From the NCBI RefSeq assembly GCF_000725885.1, contig NZ_JODR01000002.1, positions 248,001-312,000 on the forward strand: DNA of 64,000 nucleotides. Reading direction: 5' to 3'. The notes beneath the pieces are model-generated. The model was not told where the DNA came from. It ran no database searches and saw nothing but the letters and a program-made list of their open reading frames with translations. This DNA comes from Streptomyces albus subsp. albus. Lineage in GTDB: Bacteria; Actinomycetota; Actinomycetes; Streptomycetales; Streptomycetaceae. Both the position numbers and the translations under genes were made by a program. The first letter of the stretch is position 1. Every line of letters begins with the position of its first letter. Positions 8,517 through 17,436 of the stretch are shown piece after piece.

Positions 8517-8540
8517 CGGGGCTCTCGCGGCGGTGCGGAG

Positions 8541-9329
8541 TCACCCCCGGCCGCTGCGGGCGGCCGGCAGGAGGCCGGAGCGCTGGGCCTTCAGGACGGT
8601 GGCGAGGCGGTCCTGGGTGCCGAGCTTGCGGTAGATGTTCTCCAGGTGTTTGTGGACCGTACGGACCGATACGCGCAGGCGGCGTGCGATGGCCGGCGCG
8701 GTCAGTGTGTCGGCGAGCAGCGCCAGCACGGCGGTCTCGCGCGGCGTCAGGCGGTACGCGGCGGCCAGGTCGGTGCCGGACCCGGCGGGGTGCAGGCCCG
8801 CGTGCCAGCCGCTGAGGATCTCGCTCTGCCGGTGGATTCCCGACAGCAGGGGCTGCGCGCGGAGGGCGAAGTCGAGGTGGGCGTCGGTGAAATCCTCGCG
8901 CGGGCGGTAGACGAGAGCCCCGCGCAGCGGCCTGGCGCTGCCCGGCAGGGGGAGGCCGAGGACGTGGCGGATGCCCAGGGAGGTGTGCAGCAGGTGGGCG
9001 GCCTCGCCGCCGCGCCAACTGCGTTCGCCGACGAGGCGGGCGGCGGTGACCGGCCGGTGCGCGTTGGGGGTCTGGCTGGGGCTGATGAAGGGGTGCCCCG
9101 TACGGATCAGCCGCTCGGTGGAAGGTTCCAGGCGGATGTCCTCCTGCGTCCCCTCCCTGGCCCAGGGGCAGAGCACGCCGGACTCCTCCGTCCACTCCTG
9201 CGTCTTGTGGATGAGCAACTCGCCGCCGCAGCCGCGCAGCAGCTCCGCCGTGATCAGCGGCCACAGTTCGCCCGGGTCCCATTCGTGCAGTGCTGCCACG
9301 GCGACCTCGGCCAGTCTGCTGTCCGACAC
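8541..9329 (-). CDS. LuxR-family transcriptional regulator
   Basis: About 262 residues. The C-terminal LuxR DNA-binding domain is clear: LTPRETAVLALLADTLTAPAIARRLRVSVRTVHKHLENIYRKLG. The N-terminal 190 residues are a GAF-like sensor region without recognisable ligand motifs, and no receiver domain is present, so it is not an ordinary response regulator. The GTG at 9329 is chosen because the residues upstream look non-conserved; an ATG at 9371 also keeps the frame. It is convergent with the ATPase gene and divergent from the small secreted protein at 9498. Confidence 0.8.
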   Translation of the reverse strand: MSDSRLAEVAVAALHEWDPGELWPLITAELLRGCGGELLIHKTQEWTEESGVLCPWAREGTQEDIRLEPSTERLIRTGHPFISPSQTPNAHRPVTAARLVGERSWRGGEAAHLLHTSLGIRHVLGLPLPGSARPLRGALVYRPREDFTDAHLDFALRAQPLLSGIHRQSEILSGWHAGLHPAGSGTDLAAAYRLTPRETAVLALLADTLTAPAIARRLRVSVRTVHKHLENIYRKLGTQDRLATVLKAQRSGLLPAARSGRG

Positions 9330-9497
9330 CGCTCCCCCATCACGCGATTGTCGATACGTACCCCTACGCATACCAGTTCCGCGCCGGACCGTGTGGACTT
9401 GGTGATCGACACCTCATGGCGGGACCGGCCGGCGCCGGTCCCGCCCCCCCGGGGCCGTCGGCACCGGGGACAACTTCGACGCGTTGGGGGAACGCAG

Positions 9498-9782
9498 ATG
9501 AGGACACGTATACGGAAGACCGCTTCGCTGCTGGCCGTCGCGGGGGCGGCCACGCTCCTGCTGGGGACCGCGGGGTCCGCGAACGCGGCCTCGGCGCCCG
9601 CTTCCCAGGCGGGCACCAAGGCGGTGTCCCAGCCGGCGGCCGGATGGGAGTTCTTCGACGACTACTGGACCTACGACGGCTGCGAGGCCGAGGGCTACCG
9701 GGGCAAGGAGCGGGGCGAGTGGCTGGACTTCCAGTGCCGGCCCAGCGCCGTCGACTGGAACCTGTGGGTGCTGCGGCCCTGA
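9498..9782 (+). CDS. Small secreted protein, unknown function
   Basis: A 94-residue protein with a Sec signal peptide: basic MRTRIRK start, hydrophobic core SLLAVAGAATLLLGTAG and a cleavage-like SANAASA. The mature part of about 60 residues has two cysteines (DGCEAEGY and FQCRPS) that could form one disulfide, and many aromatic residues (EFFDDYWTYDG). I recognise no family. It is followed by a strong terminator hairpin, so it is probably monocistronic. Confidence 0.75.
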   Translation: MRTRIRKTASLLAVAGAATLLLGTAGSANAASAPASQAGTKAVSQPAAGWEFFDDYWTYDGCEAEGYRGKERGEWLDFQCRPSAVDWNLWVLRP

Positions 9783-9812
9783 CACCCGTGCCCCGCGAGG
9801 GGTGACTTCTGG

Positions 9813-9851
9813 TCCCGCCGGGCCCCGGCCGTTTGCCGGGGTCCGGCGGGA
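9813..9851 (+). terminator. Terminator hairpin after the small secreted protein
   Basis: Arms 9813-9829 and 9835-9851 pair over 17 bp with a single G-U wobble and a five-base loop. It lies 31 bases after the stop codon at 9782. There is no T-run, as is usual for GC-rich actinomycete terminators. The rest of 9783-10104 holds no gene that I can support. Confidence 0.7.
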
Positions 9852-10104
9852 GCAGGGCCCCGTGCCTGTCGGAGGGGGGCGGCACGGGGCACGGTCCGGG
9901 CGGCGGGAGAGCTACGGACTCGTCCGCCGCCCGGGCCCGCGACGCTCCGCACGTCCGCGCCGCCGGCCGGTTCCCGGCGGCGCGGTGGCGGCGCGCCCGC
10001 ACAGACGCGAACCATCGCGGGGACGCACCCCGCGAGCAGGCCCGGGGAAGGCGGCGGGAGAGTTGTCCCGGACACCAGGGCGGGCCGGTGACGGCACCGG
10101 TCCG

Positions 10105-10521
10105 ATGAGCACCGACATCGTTTCCGAGGCATTTCAGGCGCTTCTCGGCAACGACCCCGGGCGGATCGCCGCGGTCTTCACCAAGGACGCCGAGTGGCTC
10201 TCCCCTCCGGGGAACGCCACCGCCGTCGCGCTCGACGCGCCGCATCACATGGTGGGGCGGGAGGCGATCGCGCGCTTCTTCACCGAGGACCTGCCCCGGC
10301 TGTTCACGCGGGACGTCGGTGCCGTCCTGCACGGTTCCCACACCGACGGGCAGCGGGTGACGGTCGAGGCGACCGTGACGGCGACGCTCCCCGACGGGAG
10401 CCACTACGCCAACGAGTACTGCTTCGTCTTCGAGCTGCGGGACGGGCTGATCCACCGGGTCCGCGAACACACGGACACCGCGCGCGGGCACCGCCTCGTC
10501 TTCGGCGGCCTCCCGCGGTAA
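10105..10521 (+). CDS. SnoaL-like / NTF2-fold protein
   Basis: A 138-residue protein with NTF2-like features: DPGRIAAVFTKDAEWLSPP near the start, MVGREAIARFFTEDLP, a run of beta-strands and FELRDGLIHRVREHTDTA near the end. SnoaL-like proteins include polyketide cyclases, hydrolases and many orphans; nothing here fixes a reaction. The ATG at 10105 starts the conserved part (MSTDIVSEAFQALL). It is convergent with the TOPRIM gene, 18 bases apart. Confidence 0.8.
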   Translation: MSTDIVSEAFQALLGNDPGRIAAVFTKDAEWLSPPGNATAVALDAPHHMVGREAIARFFTEDLPRLFTRDVGAVLHGSHTDGQRVTVEATVTATLPDGSHYANEYCFVFELRDGLIHRVREHTDTARGHRLVFGGLPR

Positions 10522-10539
10522 TCCCGCCGCGCCCGGCCC

Positions 10540-11157
10540 TCAGAGGCCGGCGAGCAGGCCGTCGAGCGGGGCGGGGGTGCGCTCGGGGTCGAGTGCCTCG
10601 ACCAGGACACGGCCGTAGTGGATCTTGCGCCCCTTCTTCGTGCCGAAGAAGCGCCGCAACTGCTGCTGCGAGGTGCGGCCCTGCTGTGCGGGCTGGTGCA
10701 GGAAGGTCCGCAGGGCGCGCATGTCGCCCTCCTCGTGGACGAGTTCCTCCACCCGCGAGACGCCCAGTGCACGGATCAGCTCGTCCTCCAAGTCCGCGGC
10801 GCAGACGAAGAATTCCTGCTCCGCGGCACCGGCCCGCTCCCAGCCGCGGGCGTAGTAGCGGCGTTCCCTCTCGTCGCACAGCCCCGTCAGGCGGAGGCCG
10901 AGGCCGGAGGGTCCCAGGAGCGTGGCGAAGCGTCCCACGTTCATCGCGCCGCCCATCGACACCAGGCAGATGCCCTCCGCCGCCAGGTCCCGGTCGCGGC
11001 CCGCGGCCAGCGCGCTGATCGCCGCGACATCGCTGGGCCCTTCGAGCAGCACGACCGCCCGTACGCGCGAGCGTGCCGCCGCCTCCCGCGCGGGGCCCTC
11101 CGGACCCCCTGCCGCCCATGCGGTGACCGCTTCGTGGAACGCCCCCATGTCAGTCAT
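10540..11157 (-). CDS. Stand-alone TOPRIM domain protein (OLD-like)
   Basis: A 205-residue protein with an OLD-type TOPRIM domain: the glutamate motif AVVLLEGPSDVAAI and the acidic motif GLCDERERRYY. TOPRIM of OLD nucleases is normally fused to an ABC-type ATPase domain, which is absent here and not encoded nearby. A metal-dependent nuclease or nucleotidyl-transfer activity is possible but unproven. The basic stretch FFGTKKGRKIHYGR near the C-terminus could contact nucleic acid. It is divergent from the GntR-ABC operon. Confidence 0.7.
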   Translation of the reverse strand: MTDMGAFHEAVTAWAAGGPEGPAREAAARSRVRAVVLLEGPSDVAAISALAAGRDRDLAAEGICLVSMGGAMNVGRFATLLGPSGLGLRLTGLCDERERRYYARGWERAGAAEQEFFVCAADLEDELIRALGVSRVEELVHEEGDMRALRTFLHQPAQQGRTSQQQLRRFFGTKKGRKIHYGRVLVEALDPERTPAPLDGLLAGL

Positions 11158-11237
11158 GGCACGAGTCTCCCCTGCCCCGCCCGCCAGGGGGAGGGATTTT
11201 CCGCAGGGGCGCGAGTTGACAAACGGGTACCCCTAGA

Positions 11238-11273
11238 ACCACCCTTTCACTACTTGATTAGTGAAAGGGTGGT
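11238..11273 (+). promoter_or_regulatory. Perfect inverted repeat ahead of the GntR gene
   Basis: A perfect 15-bp inverted repeat, arms 11238-11252 and 11259-11273, six-base spacer, ending seven bases before the ATG at 11281. The right arm contains the only Shine-Dalgarno-like stretch (GGGTGG). It could be an operator for the GntR protein (autoregulation) and, as RNA, a hairpin hiding the ribosome site. A TTGACA-like -35 lies at 11216-11221. Confidence 0.75.
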
Positions 11274-11280
11274 CGGTCGG

Positions 11281-11676
11281 ATGATCGAGTACCGGATCGA
11301 CCGGCGCAGCGGCATCGCCACCTACCTCCAGATCGTGCAGCAGACCAAGCAGGCACTGCGGCTCGGACTGCTGGAACCCGGCGACAGGCTGCCACCGGCC
11401 CGCGAGGTCGTGGAGGCGACCGCCGTCAATCCGAACACGGTGCTCAAGGCGTACCGCGAGCTGGAGCGGGAGGGGCTGGTCGAGGCGCGGCGCGGGCTCG
11501 GCACCTTCGTCCGCAAGGCACTCGGCACGACGGTGGGCGACTCGCCGCTGCGGGCCGAACTCGTCGCGTGGGTGGAACGCGCCCGGCGCGAGGGGCTGGA
11601 GCGGGACGACGTCGCCGCGCTCTTCGCCGCCGCACTGGACGAGCACTTCCAGGACAGGAAAGAGGAACAACGATGA
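11281..11676 (+). CDS. GntR-family regulator (YhcF type)
   Basis: A 131-residue protein with the GntR winged helix (YLQIVQQTKQALRLG, LPPAREVVEATAVNPNTVLKAYRELEREGLVE, GLGTFV) and only a short C-terminal tail, which is the YhcF/YtrA subfamily layout. These usually repress an adjacent ABC transporter operon. That fits: its stop codon overlaps the ABC ATPase start (ATGA, 11673-11676). The 15-bp inverted repeat just upstream is the likely operator. Confidence 0.9.
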   Translation: MIEYRIDRRSGIATYLQIVQQTKQALRLGLLEPGDRLPPAREVVEATAVNPNTVLKAYRELEREGLVEARRGLGTFVRKALGTTVGDSPLRAELVAWVERARREGLERDDVAALFAAALDEHFQDRKEEQR

Positions 11677-12599
11677 CCACCACGGCCATCGAGGCGAGCG
11701 CGCTGGGCAAGCGGTTCGCGCGGCGCGGGAACTGGGCGCTGCGTGACTGCTCGTTCCGGTTGCCCGCCGGACGGGTCTGCGCCCTCGTCGGCGTCAACGG
11801 CGCGGGCAAATCGACGCTGCTGGCCCTCGCGGCCGGGCTGATCGCCCCCACGGAGGGCGGCATCACCGTGCTCGGCGGCCACCCCGCCGACGCCCGGCCC
11901 GACCTCGGGTACGTCGCCCAGGACAAGCCGATGTACCCGCAGCTCACCGTCGCCGAGACCCTGCGCATGGGGGCGGACCTCAACCCCGGCCGCTGGGACC
12001 GGGACACCGCCGAACGGATCGTCTCGGGCGGCGCGCTGGACCGCGACGCACGGATCCGCTCGCTCTCCGGCGGACAGCGCACCCGCGTGGCCCTCGCCCT
12101 CGCCCTGGCCAAACGGCCCCGGCTGCTCCTGCTGGACGAACCGATGGCCGACCTCGACCCGCTGGCGCGGCGCGAGCTGATGGGCCTCCTGATGGCCACG
12201 GTCGCCGAGCAGGGCACCACGATCCTCATGTCCTCGCACGTGATAGCCGAGTTGGAGGACTCCTGCGACCACCTGCTGGTGATCGGTGACGGCCGGGTGC
12301 GTCTGGCGGGCGACATGGAGGAGCTGCTGGCCGCCCATCGCCTCCTCGACGGCCCCGCACAGGACGGCACGTCCGGCGCCGGCCCCGAGCTGGGACAGGA
12401 CACCGTGGTGGTGTCGCACACCACCACCGGCCGCCAGTGCACCGCCCTCGTCCGGGACGCGGGCGCCGCCCCGCCCGACGGCTGGCGGGCCGCCGAGCCC
12501 TCGCTGGAGGAAGTGATCGTCGCCTATCTGCGCAACCCGGAAGTGCCCGGCCTCGCCCTCGACACCGTTTTCGCCGCGCCCAAGGAGGCGACCGCATGA
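11673..12599 (+). CDS. ABC transporter ATP-binding protein
   Basis: A 308-residue ATPase: Walker A VGVNGAGKS at about 39-47, Q-loop GYVAQDKP, signature LSGGQRTRVALAL, Walker B LLLLDEPMADLDP and switch histidine MSSHV. The C-terminal 80 residues form an extra domain often seen in exporter or membrane-remodelling ABC ATPases. It is coupled to both neighbours by four-base overlaps. It pairs with the membrane protein that follows, making a two-component ABC system under YhcF-type control; the substrate is not evident. Confidence 0.92.
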   Translation: MTTTAIEASALGKRFARRGNWALRDCSFRLPAGRVCALVGVNGAGKSTLLALAAGLIAPTEGGITVLGGHPADARPDLGYVAQDKPMYPQLTVAETLRMGADLNPGRWDRDTAERIVSGGALDRDARIRSLSGGQRTRVALALALAKRPRLLLLDEPMADLDPLARRELMGLLMATVAEQGTTILMSSHVIAELEDSCDHLLVIGDGRVRLAGDMEELLAAHRLLDGPAQDGTSGAGPELGQDTVVVSHTTTGRQCTALVRDAGAAPPDGWRAAEPSLEEVIVAYLRNPEVPGLALDTVFAAPKEATA

Positions 12600-13669
12600 C
12601 CGCCCGGACACTTCACTCCGCCCCCTCGGCTCCCTCGGCCGCCTCGGCTCCCTCCGCTGCCTCGCCCGCTTCGCCGGACGCGCGGCCCTCCGCCCGGCCC
12701 CGCCAGATCCGATGGCTGCTCCGCCTGCACCGCCCGGCGCTGTACGCCTGGGCCGCGCTCGTCCTGGTACTGGCCGCCGGGCTGCTGTGGCTGGGCGGGC
12801 CGCTCACCGACGCCGCCGCGCAAGGATGGCGGCAGTTCAGCGCCTGCGGCATGGCGGAGGCCTGCGCCTACGACCAGCCCGCGATCCTGCGGTACCGGGA
12901 CTTCTACCTGTACGCGACGATCGCCGTGCTCGCCGTCCCGTTCCTCGTCGCCGCCTGGGCCGGCACCATGCTGACCGGCCGGGAACTGGAGACGGGCACC
13001 GCGGGACTGGCCTGGACGCAGTCGGTGACCCCGGCGCGCTGGCTCGCCGCCAGGCTCCTGGTGCCCGCCGCTCTCGTCACCGCCGGCACCGGTCTGCTGG
13101 CCGGGCTGCACCACTACGTGTGGAGCGCCGGACGGGGCCGTATCGACACGGCCAAGAGCTGGTACGACTCCTCCACGTTCTTCGCCAACGGCCCCGTCCC
13201 CGTCGCGCTGGCCCTCACCGGACTGGCCGTCGGCGCCCTCGCGGGCCTGCTGTGGCGGCGCTCCCTGCCGGCCCTGATCACCTCCGTCGCGGCCACCGGC
13301 GGCGTGTTCGTCGCCCTCCACTGGGCCCTGCCCTACCTGTGGCCCACCGTGCACCGGGTCAGCAGTCTGAAGCTGGACACCCCGGCGGGTGTCGGGCTGT
13401 CCGCCCACTCCGGCGTGGTGACCTCCTCCGGCGAGCAGCTGCCCCAGCCGTGGTGCGGCAGCAGCGTCAGCCCGCAGTGCCGGGCCGTCTACGAGAAGCT
13501 GGACGCGGTCGGCTACTTCCGCGACTACCACCCCTTCTCCCACCACTGGCCGCTCCAGCTGACCGCCACCGCCGTCGTCCTCGCCCTCGGCGCCCTGCTC
13601 ACCCTCGCCGCGTTCCGCGTGCTGAGGGCACGCACCGGCGCGGTCCGCGGCATGAAGACCGCCGCCTGA
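12596..13669 (+). CDS. ABC transporter membrane subunit
   Basis: A 357-residue membrane protein. A Ser/Ala/Pro-rich cytoplasmic tail of about 35 residues precedes roughly six membrane segments (for example YAWAALVLVLAAGLLWLG, YATIAVLAVPFLVAAWAG, LTATAVVLALGALLTLAAF). An extracytoplasmic loop around residues 240-310 carries two cysteines (WCGSS, QCRAV). It is the permease partner of the preceding ATPase, whose stop codon its ATG overlaps. No substrate motif was recognised. Confidence 0.85.
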   Translation: MTARTLHSAPSAPSAASAPSAASPASPDARPSARPRQIRWLLRLHRPALYAWAALVLVLAAGLLWLGGPLTDAAAQGWRQFSACGMAEACAYDQPAILRYRDFYLYATIAVLAVPFLVAAWAGTMLTGRELETGTAGLAWTQSVTPARWLAARLLVPAALVTAGTGLLAGLHHYVWSAGRGRIDTAKSWYDSSTFFANGPVPVALALTGLAVGALAGLLWRRSLPALITSVAATGGVFVALHWALPYLWPTVHRVSSLKLDTPAGVGLSAHSGVVTSSGEQLPQPWCGSSVSPQCRAVYEKLDAVGYFRDYHPFSHHWPLQLTATAVVLALGALLTLAAFRVLRARTGAVRGMKTAA

Positions 13670-13689
13670 CCACGGGCCGCCCCGGTACC

Positions 13690-13721
13690 GCGGCCCTCCC
13701 GCCGGGGGGCGGGAGGGCCGC
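13690..13721. terminator. Bidirectional terminator between ABC operon and iolG
   Basis: Perfect 14-bp stem, arms 13690-13703 and 13708-13721, GGGG loop, between the convergent ABC membrane gene and iolG. It is symmetrical and can serve both strands. Confidence 0.8.
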
Positions 13722-13742
13722 TTCTTGTGGGCACTTTTGTGG

Positions 13743-14744
13743 TCAGGCCCGCACCTCTGCGACGGTCACCGGCTCGCCCTTGCGGCGCGACAGATCGCAT
13801 GCCTCGGCGACGTAGAGGGCCTCCAGCGCCTCGGCCGCCGAGCACGGATTGGCCGCGCGGCCCGCGGCGACCTCCACGAAAGCGGCAAGCTCGGTGACGT
13901 AGGCGTCGTGGAAACGTTCCATGAACGTCGCGTAGGGCGTGCCGCGCCGCCACGACAGGGCGGGCTCTGCGGTCGGCAGGGGCGCGTGGTCGTCCAGACC
14001 GACGACACGGGTGTCGCGGGAGCCGCACACCTCCAGGCGCACGTCGTAGCCGGCGCCGTTGTAGCGGGTCGCGGTGACGGTGGCCAGCGTGTCGTCGTCG
14101 AAGCGGAGAACGGCCGCGCAGGTGTCCACGTCGTCGCCCGCCGCGAAGAAGTCCTCGCCCCGGTTGGCGCCCAGCGCGAAGACGGAGACCACCTCGCGGC
14201 CGGTGACCCAGCGCAGGATGTCGAAGTCGTGGATGCTGCAATCCCGGAACAGCCCGCCCGAGGTGGGGACGTACGAGGCGTGCGGCGGCGCCGGATCGCT
14301 GGTGCAGGCCCGCAGGGTGTGGACCCAGCCGAGGTCACCGGCGCGCAGGGCCTCCCGGGCCGCCCGGTAGCCGGCGTCGAACCGGCGCTGGAACCCGATC
14401 TGCACCGGGACCGTGGCGGTCCTCGCCCGCTCCACCACCGCCAGCGTCCCCGGCACGTCCGCGGCCACCGGCTTCTCGCAGAACACCGGCACGCCGTGGT
14501 CGAGCGCATGGTGGATGAGGGCGGCGTGCGCACTGGTCGCGGCGGCGATCACCACACCGTCGAGGCCGTCCGCGTACAACTCGTCCACCGACCGGGCCGC
14601 CTCCACCCCCGCCGAGGCGGCCAGCGCCTGCGCCCTGGCGGTGTCCACGTCTGCGACAACCACCCGCTCCACGCCGGGCACGGTCTTGAGCGTCGCCGCG
14701 TGGAACGCTCCGATACGTCCGGTACCGATGAGGCCGATCTTCAT
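13743..14744 (-). CDS. iolG: Inositol 2-dehydrogenase-like (Gfo/Idh/MocA)
   Basis: A 333-residue Gfo/Idh/MocA oxidoreductase: NAD-binding GLIGTGRIGAFHA at the N-terminus, catalytic motif PVFCEKPVAADVPG and the active-site block DCSIHDFDILRWVTG. With an IolE homologue and an inositol-type transporter in the same operon, myo-inositol or scyllo-inositol 2-dehydrogenase is the best reading, though other sugar substrates are possible. ATG at 14744 has AAGGAC upstream and starts exactly at the nucleotide-binding strand. Last gene of the operon, next to a terminator. Confidence 0.83.
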   Translation of the reverse strand: MKIGLIGTGRIGAFHAATLKTVPGVERVVVADVDTARAQALAASAGVEAARSVDELYADGLDGVVIAAATSAHAALIHHALDHGVPVFCEKPVAADVPGTLAVVERARTATVPVQIGFQRRFDAGYRAAREALRAGDLGWVHTLRACTSDPAPPHASYVPTSGGLFRDCSIHDFDILRWVTGREVVSVFALGANRGEDFFAAGDDVDTCAAVLRFDDDTLATVTATRYNGAGYDVRLEVCGSRDTRVVGLDDHAPLPTAEPALSWRRGTPYATFMERFHDAYVTELAAFVEVAAGRAANPCSAAEALEALYVAEACDLSRRKGEPVTVAEVRA

Positions 14745-14870
14745 ATCAGGTCCTTGCGTCGGGGAAGGGGAACCGAGGGAACGGGAACGGGTGGGGGCGG
14801 GAACGGGTGGGGGCGGGCACTCACGGTGGGTCCGGAGCCGGGAACGGGCCGGGTACACGGGCTCGGAGCC

Positions 14871-16406
14871 TCATCCGGCCGAACGCCCGGCGGGCCGGCC
14901 CGCGGTGTGCCGCAGCTCGCGCTCCAGGTCCTCCAGAGCCACCCCCTTGGTCTCCGGCACCCACCGCTTGCAGAAGGCGAAGGACAGTACGCACATCGCC
15001 GCGAACACCCAGAACGTGGTGCCGGCCCCCACCCCGTCCAGCAGGACGGGGAAGAGCAGCGCCACCGCGAAGTTGCACAGCCACATCACGAACACCGCCG
15101 CGCCCATGGCCAGTCCGCGCACCTTCAGCGGGAACATCTCCGCGAGCAGCAGCCACACCCCGGTGTTCAGGGTGGCCTGCATGAACGCCATGTAGACCAC
15201 CATCAGTGCCAGCACCAGCACACTCGTGGCCGTGGAGTGCGGCAGCCGGAAACAGGCGCCGAGCACGGCGAGGGAGACGCCCATGCCGGACAGTCCGCCC
15301 AGCAGCATCGGCCGCCGGCCCACCCGGTCGATGAGGGTCATGCCCACGACGGTCGCGGCGACCGACACCACACCGACCGCGATGGTGGCGGTGATCGAGG
15401 TGTCGATGCCCAGACCCGTCGAGCGGAGGATCTTCGGCGCGAAGTAGACGACGGCGTTCACACCCGTGATCTGCTGGACGGCGGCCAGTCCGACCCCCGT
15501 CAGCAGCAGGCGCCGCACCCACGGGGTGCGCAGCAGTTCACCGGCGCCGCGCCGCGCCTCGGCCTCCCTGCGGCGTGCGCGCACGATACGGTCCAGCTCG
15601 GCGGGCACCTCGCCCGCCGGCAGCGTACGGCGCAGCACGGCGGCGGCGTCCCCGCTCCGGCCCCGGCCCGCGTACCAGCGCGGGGTGTCGGGCAGGAAGC
15701 ACATCCCGGCGAACAGCGCGAGGGCCGGCAGCACCGCCAGGCCCAGCATCCACCGCCACGCCGCCCAGTGGGCCAGCACGGCGTCCACCACGTACGCCAG
15801 CAGTTGTCCGCTGACGATCATCAGCGAGTTGAGGGAGACCAGACGGCCGCGGATGCGCGCGGGCGCGATCTCCGACAGATACAGCGGCGTGATCACGGAC
15901 GCGCCGCCGACGGCCAGCCCCAGCACGAAACGGGCCACCACCATCCAGGCGACCGTCGGCGCGAGCGCCACCGCGAGGGCGCCGACGACGAAGACGGCAC
16001 CCGCCCACAGCAGTGCGAGGCGCCGGCCGAGGGCGTCCGCGGCCCGGCCGCCCAGCACCGAACCGAACGCCGCACCGATCAGCAGCGCGCTGGTCACCAC
16101 GCCTTCGCCGAGCGAGGACAGCCCGAAGTGCTCCGCCATGAACGGCAGCGCCCCCGAGACCACCCCCGTGTCATAGCCGAACAGCGCGCCGCCGAGCGCG
16201 GCGACCGCCGCGACGGCGAGCACGAACCGGCGGGCGGCACCCCCTCGCGGGGCGGCGGCCGGACGGCGGGGTCGGTGCGGATCGTCGGGGCCGTGCCGGT
16301 GGTGCGGGTCGTCCGGGCTGCGCGCGTGGTGGGGGCGGTCCGGCGTTTGCCGGTGGTACGGGTCGTCCGGCGAGTACCGGTCGTGCGACGGCTGCCGTGC
16401 GGTCAT
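14871..16406 (-). CDS. MFS sugar/inositol transporter
   Basis: A 511-residue sugar-porter MFS protein with the family marks ALFGYDTGVVSGALPF, RPMLLGGLSGM after DRVGR, GLAVGGASVITPLYLSEIAP, and the C-terminal PETKGVALEDLE. It resembles IolT-type inositol permeases and sits between iolE and iolG. The first 45 residues are an unusual His/Asp/Pro-rich repeat of the type DDPHHRHGPDD, probably cytoplasmic; metal binding is conceivable. The spacing to iolE is five bases. A tandem repeat of a 16-base G-rich unit lies in the 126-base gap to iolG (14778-14813). Confidence 0.87.
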   Translation of the reverse strand: MTARQPSHDRYSPDDPYHRQTPDRPHHARSPDDPHHRHGPDDPHRPRRPAAAPRGGAARRFVLAVAAVAALGGALFGYDTGVVSGALPFMAEHFGLSSLGEGVVTSALLIGAAFGSVLGGRAADALGRRLALLWAGAVFVVGALAVALAPTVAWMVVARFVLGLAVGGASVITPLYLSEIAPARIRGRLVSLNSLMIVSGQLLAYVVDAVLAHWAAWRWMLGLAVLPALALFAGMCFLPDTPRWYAGRGRSGDAAAVLRRTLPAGEVPAELDRIVRARRREAEARRGAGELLRTPWVRRLLLTGVGLAAVQQITGVNAVVYFAPKILRSTGLGIDTSITATIAVGVVSVAATVVGMTLIDRVGRRPMLLGGLSGMGVSLAVLGACFRLPHSTATSVLVLALMVVYMAFMQATLNTGVWLLLAEMFPLKVRGLAMGAAVFVMWLCNFAVALLFPVLLDGVGAGTTFWVFAAMCVLSFAFCKRWVPETKGVALEDLERELRHTAGRPAGRSAG

Positions 16407-16411
16407 ACAGG

Positions 16412-17332
16412 TCAGGCTCCGCAGGACCGCAGGAAGCGGCGGGTCCGCTCGGCGATCGGGAAGGGCTGGTCAGGCGGGCAGGGATACATGTCCTGTTCGA
16501 CGATAGCGAAGAGGTCCACGCCCAGTTCCTGGGCCGCCTCCAGCACCGGCGGCAGCTCCGGCACACCACGCGGCGGCTCGCACATCACCCCCTGCCGCAC
16601 CGCCGGACCGAACGGGGTGCCCTTGGCCCGCACGTCGGCCAGGACGTCCGGATCGACCTGCTTGAGGTGCAGATAGCCGATCCGCTCCCCGTACCTCCTG
16701 ATCAGTTCGACGCTGTCACCGCCGCAGTACGCGTAGTGGCCGGTGTCGAGACACAGCTTGACCAGCTCGCCGTCGGTGGCGTCCAGGAAGCGGACGACGT
16801 TCTCCTCCGTGTCGATGTGGGTGTCGGCGTGCGGGTGGACGACGATGCCCAGGCCGTACTCCTCCCGCACCCGGCGGGCGAGACGCTCCATCCCGGCCGC
16901 CTGGTGCCGCCACTGCTCGGCGGACAGCCGGCGCGGCTCCAGCTCCTTCGCCGTCTTGTCGTCCCGCCAGAACGACGGGATGACGACCAGGTGCGAGGCG
17001 TCCAGCGCACCGGCCAGCGCCGCGACCCGCGCCACCTGCTCCCAGGTGGCCTCCCACACGGCCGGACCGTGGTGCAGCGAGGTGAAGACGGTGCCCGCCG
17101 ACACCTTCAGCCCACGCCGGGCCGTCTCCTCGCGCAGCACCCCGGCGTCCGTCGGCAGATAGCCGTACGGACCCAGTTCGATCCACTCGTAACCCGCCTC
17201 GGCGACCTCGTCCAGAAAACGCCGCCAGGGGACCTGCTGTTCGTCCTCGGGGAACCACACGCCCCACGAGTCGGGTGCCGACCCGACACGGAGCCGGTCG
17301 AGGACGGGGGTGGCCGGACGCGGTACGGACAT
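16412..17332 (-). CDS. iolE: Inosose dehydratase-like sugar isomerase/epimerase
   Basis: A 306-residue TIM-barrel protein of the AP-endonuclease 2 family. The start GSAPDSWGVWFPEDEQQVPW is typical of 2-keto-myo-inositol dehydratase. Metal and catalytic residues are placed as expected: EWIELGPYGYLP, VHPHADTHIDTEE, CLDTGHYAYCGGD, GYLHLKQVD and the final VEQDMYP. It is the first gene of iolE-iolT-iolG, acting after the dehydrogenase. The other iol genes (iolB, C, D, R) are not in the window. Confidence 0.87.
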   Translation of the reverse strand: MSVPRPATPVLDRLRVGSAPDSWGVWFPEDEQQVPWRRFLDEVAEAGYEWIELGPYGYLPTDAGVLREETARRGLKVSAGTVFTSLHHGPAVWEATWEQVARVAALAGALDASHLVVIPSFWRDDKTAKELEPRRLSAEQWRHQAAGMERLARRVREEYGLGIVVHPHADTHIDTEENVVRFLDATDGELVKLCLDTGHYAYCGGDSVELIRRYGERIGYLHLKQVDPDVLADVRAKGTPFGPAVRQGVMCEPPRGVPELPPVLEAAQELGVDLFAIVEQDMYPCPPDQPFPIAERTRRFLRSCGA

Positions 17333-17436
17333 GGAAGCGGCTCTCCTCCCCCGGTCGGCGGTGACCGGAAAGGCCCGAGTGACGGTGTCGTGGCTGACGG
17401 TGTCGTCGGCTCAGCGTGCGGGGCAGCAGCGAACAC

